Source: Saccharomonospora sp. CUA-673 (GTDB taxonomy: Bacteria; Actinomycetota; Actinomycetes; Mycobacteriales; Pseudonocardiaceae). From it: a stretch of 64,000 bases of DNA. Each line of letters starts with the position of its first letter. Positions within the stretch are counted from its first letter, which is position 1. Of this stretch, positions 63,388 through 64,000 are shown one piece after another. Location: the NCBI RefSeq assembly GCF_001942305.1, contig NZ_MKKE01000001.1, positions 1-64,000 on the forward strand, read 5' to 3'. Below the pieces are notes generated by a model. It did no database searches. It had not been told where the DNA came from and saw only the letters and a program-made list of their open reading frames with translations. The translations under genes and the position numbers were made by a program.

Positions 63388-64000
63388 TCAGAGTTGGACG
63401 CCCTTGGTCAGGGCGCCGTCGACGACGAGGTTGGTGCCGGTGATGAAGCTCGCCGCGGGGCTGGCCAGGAAGGTCACGGCCTTGGCGACCTCGTCGGCGG
63501 TGCCCATCCGACCGGTCGGGTTCAGCGACAGGGCGTGGGCGAAGAACTCGGGGTTGTCGGCCTCGGTGTTGGCCCAGATCCCGCCCGGGAAGTACGTGTT
63601 GCCGGGCGAGACGCTGTTGGCGCGGATCGGTTTGTCCGCGAGCTGGTACGCCAGACCCTGCGTGTAGTGCACGAGGGCGGCCTTGACCGTGCCGTAGGGA
63701 CCGGCGGCGAAGTCGATCTCCCGGCCGGACACGCTGGAGATCGTGACGATCGACCCCGCCGCGCTGCGTTCCAGGTACGGCAGCGCGGCGTTCACGGTGC
63801 GCACCGTGTGCATGAGGTCGACGTTGAAGCTGGTCTTCCAGTTCTCCTCGGTGTCGGGGATCGCGAGCGCGCTGACGTTGGCGACGACGATGTCGATGCC
63901 ACCCAGCTCCTCGGCAGCGGCATCCACCCACCGCCGGAGGGCGTCGGCATCGGCGACGTCGACGGCCTGTCCGCTCACGGTGTGCCCCGCGGTGCGCTGT
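63388..64000 (-). CDS. SDR-family oxidoreductase, N-terminus beyond the window
   Basis: The frame runs off the right edge, so the Rossmann glycine motif is not seen. Present are the adenine-contact segment ANVSALAIP (N-V-S in place of N-N-A-G), the catalytic serine in TISSVSG, the Y-x-x-x-K in PYGTVKAAL, and the closing SFITGTNLVVDGALTKGVQL. This is a classical SDR, probably NAD(P)-dependent; the substrate is unknown. It forms an operon with the HhH protein. Confidence 0.9.
   Translation of the reverse strand, partial: QRTAGHTVSGQAVDVADADALRRWVDAAAEELGGIDIVVANVSALAIPDTEENWKTSFNVDLMHTVRTVNAALPYLERSAAGSIVTISSVSGREIDFAAGPYGTVKAALVHYTQGLAYQLADKPIRANSVSPGNTYFPGGIWANTEADNPEFFAHALSLNPTGRMGTADEVAKAVTFLASPAASFITGTNLVVDGALTKGVQL

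Overview
The window is very GC-rich, densely coded DNA from an actinomycete. The pairing of ispH with a DUF6542 membrane protein, xseA/xseB behind a 'lipid droplet-associated' protein, a mycothiol-dependent maleylpyruvate-isomerase-type enzyme and a class II fructose bisphosphatase next to fumC point to Actinomycetota, most likely a Pseudonocardiaceae relative (inference from gene content and order; no search was run).

Layout. 0-4.5 kb: the end of a 13E12-type HNH endonuclease, then a thiamine ABC transporter operon (thiB-thiP-thiQ, minus strand) behind a clear TPP riboswitch. 4.5-26.3 kb: an accessory stretch of small, mostly single-gene units: a PCD dehydratase, small membrane proteins, a Tat-exported amidase, five GNAT acetyltransferases, several SnoaL-like proteins, three toxin-antitoxin-type pairs (Phd/VapC, FitA/VapC, MNT/HEPN), an AbiEi-type orphan antitoxin, and regulators with readable operators. 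26.4-48.4 kb: housekeeping genes: ychF, AdaA-AlkA fusion plus ogt, sbcDC, rmuC, ispH, xseAB, glpX, a secreted serine protease, MarR- and TetR-controlled loci, a ferredoxin-NADP reductase and fumC.

48.4-57.2 kb: an organic-acid module: a tripartite tricarboxylate transporter (tctC, tctA, tctB), a PrpF-type isomerase, a divergent LysR regulator, a pair of half-size AbrB-type membrane proteins, a TcuA-type tricarballylate dehydrogenase and a GntR/FCD regulator. I read it as uptake of a tricarballylate- or aconitate-like acid, with both enzymes leading toward cis-aconitate and the TCA cycle. This is the most interesting system in the window. 57.4-64 kb: a DrrAB-like exporter with its TetR regulator, a second TetR gene with an EamA exporter, a third TetR gene with a membrane protein, a small HhH protein and a truncated SDR.

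Important caution: about fifteen recognisable genes, including the normally essential ispH, are interrupted by single-base frame breaks. Nearly all are repaired by restoring one missing C or G. This pattern suggests residual sequencing or assembly deletions rather than decay, so those genes are annotated across the break as single CDSs. Several local palindromes sit in divergent promoters and are listed as candidate operators.
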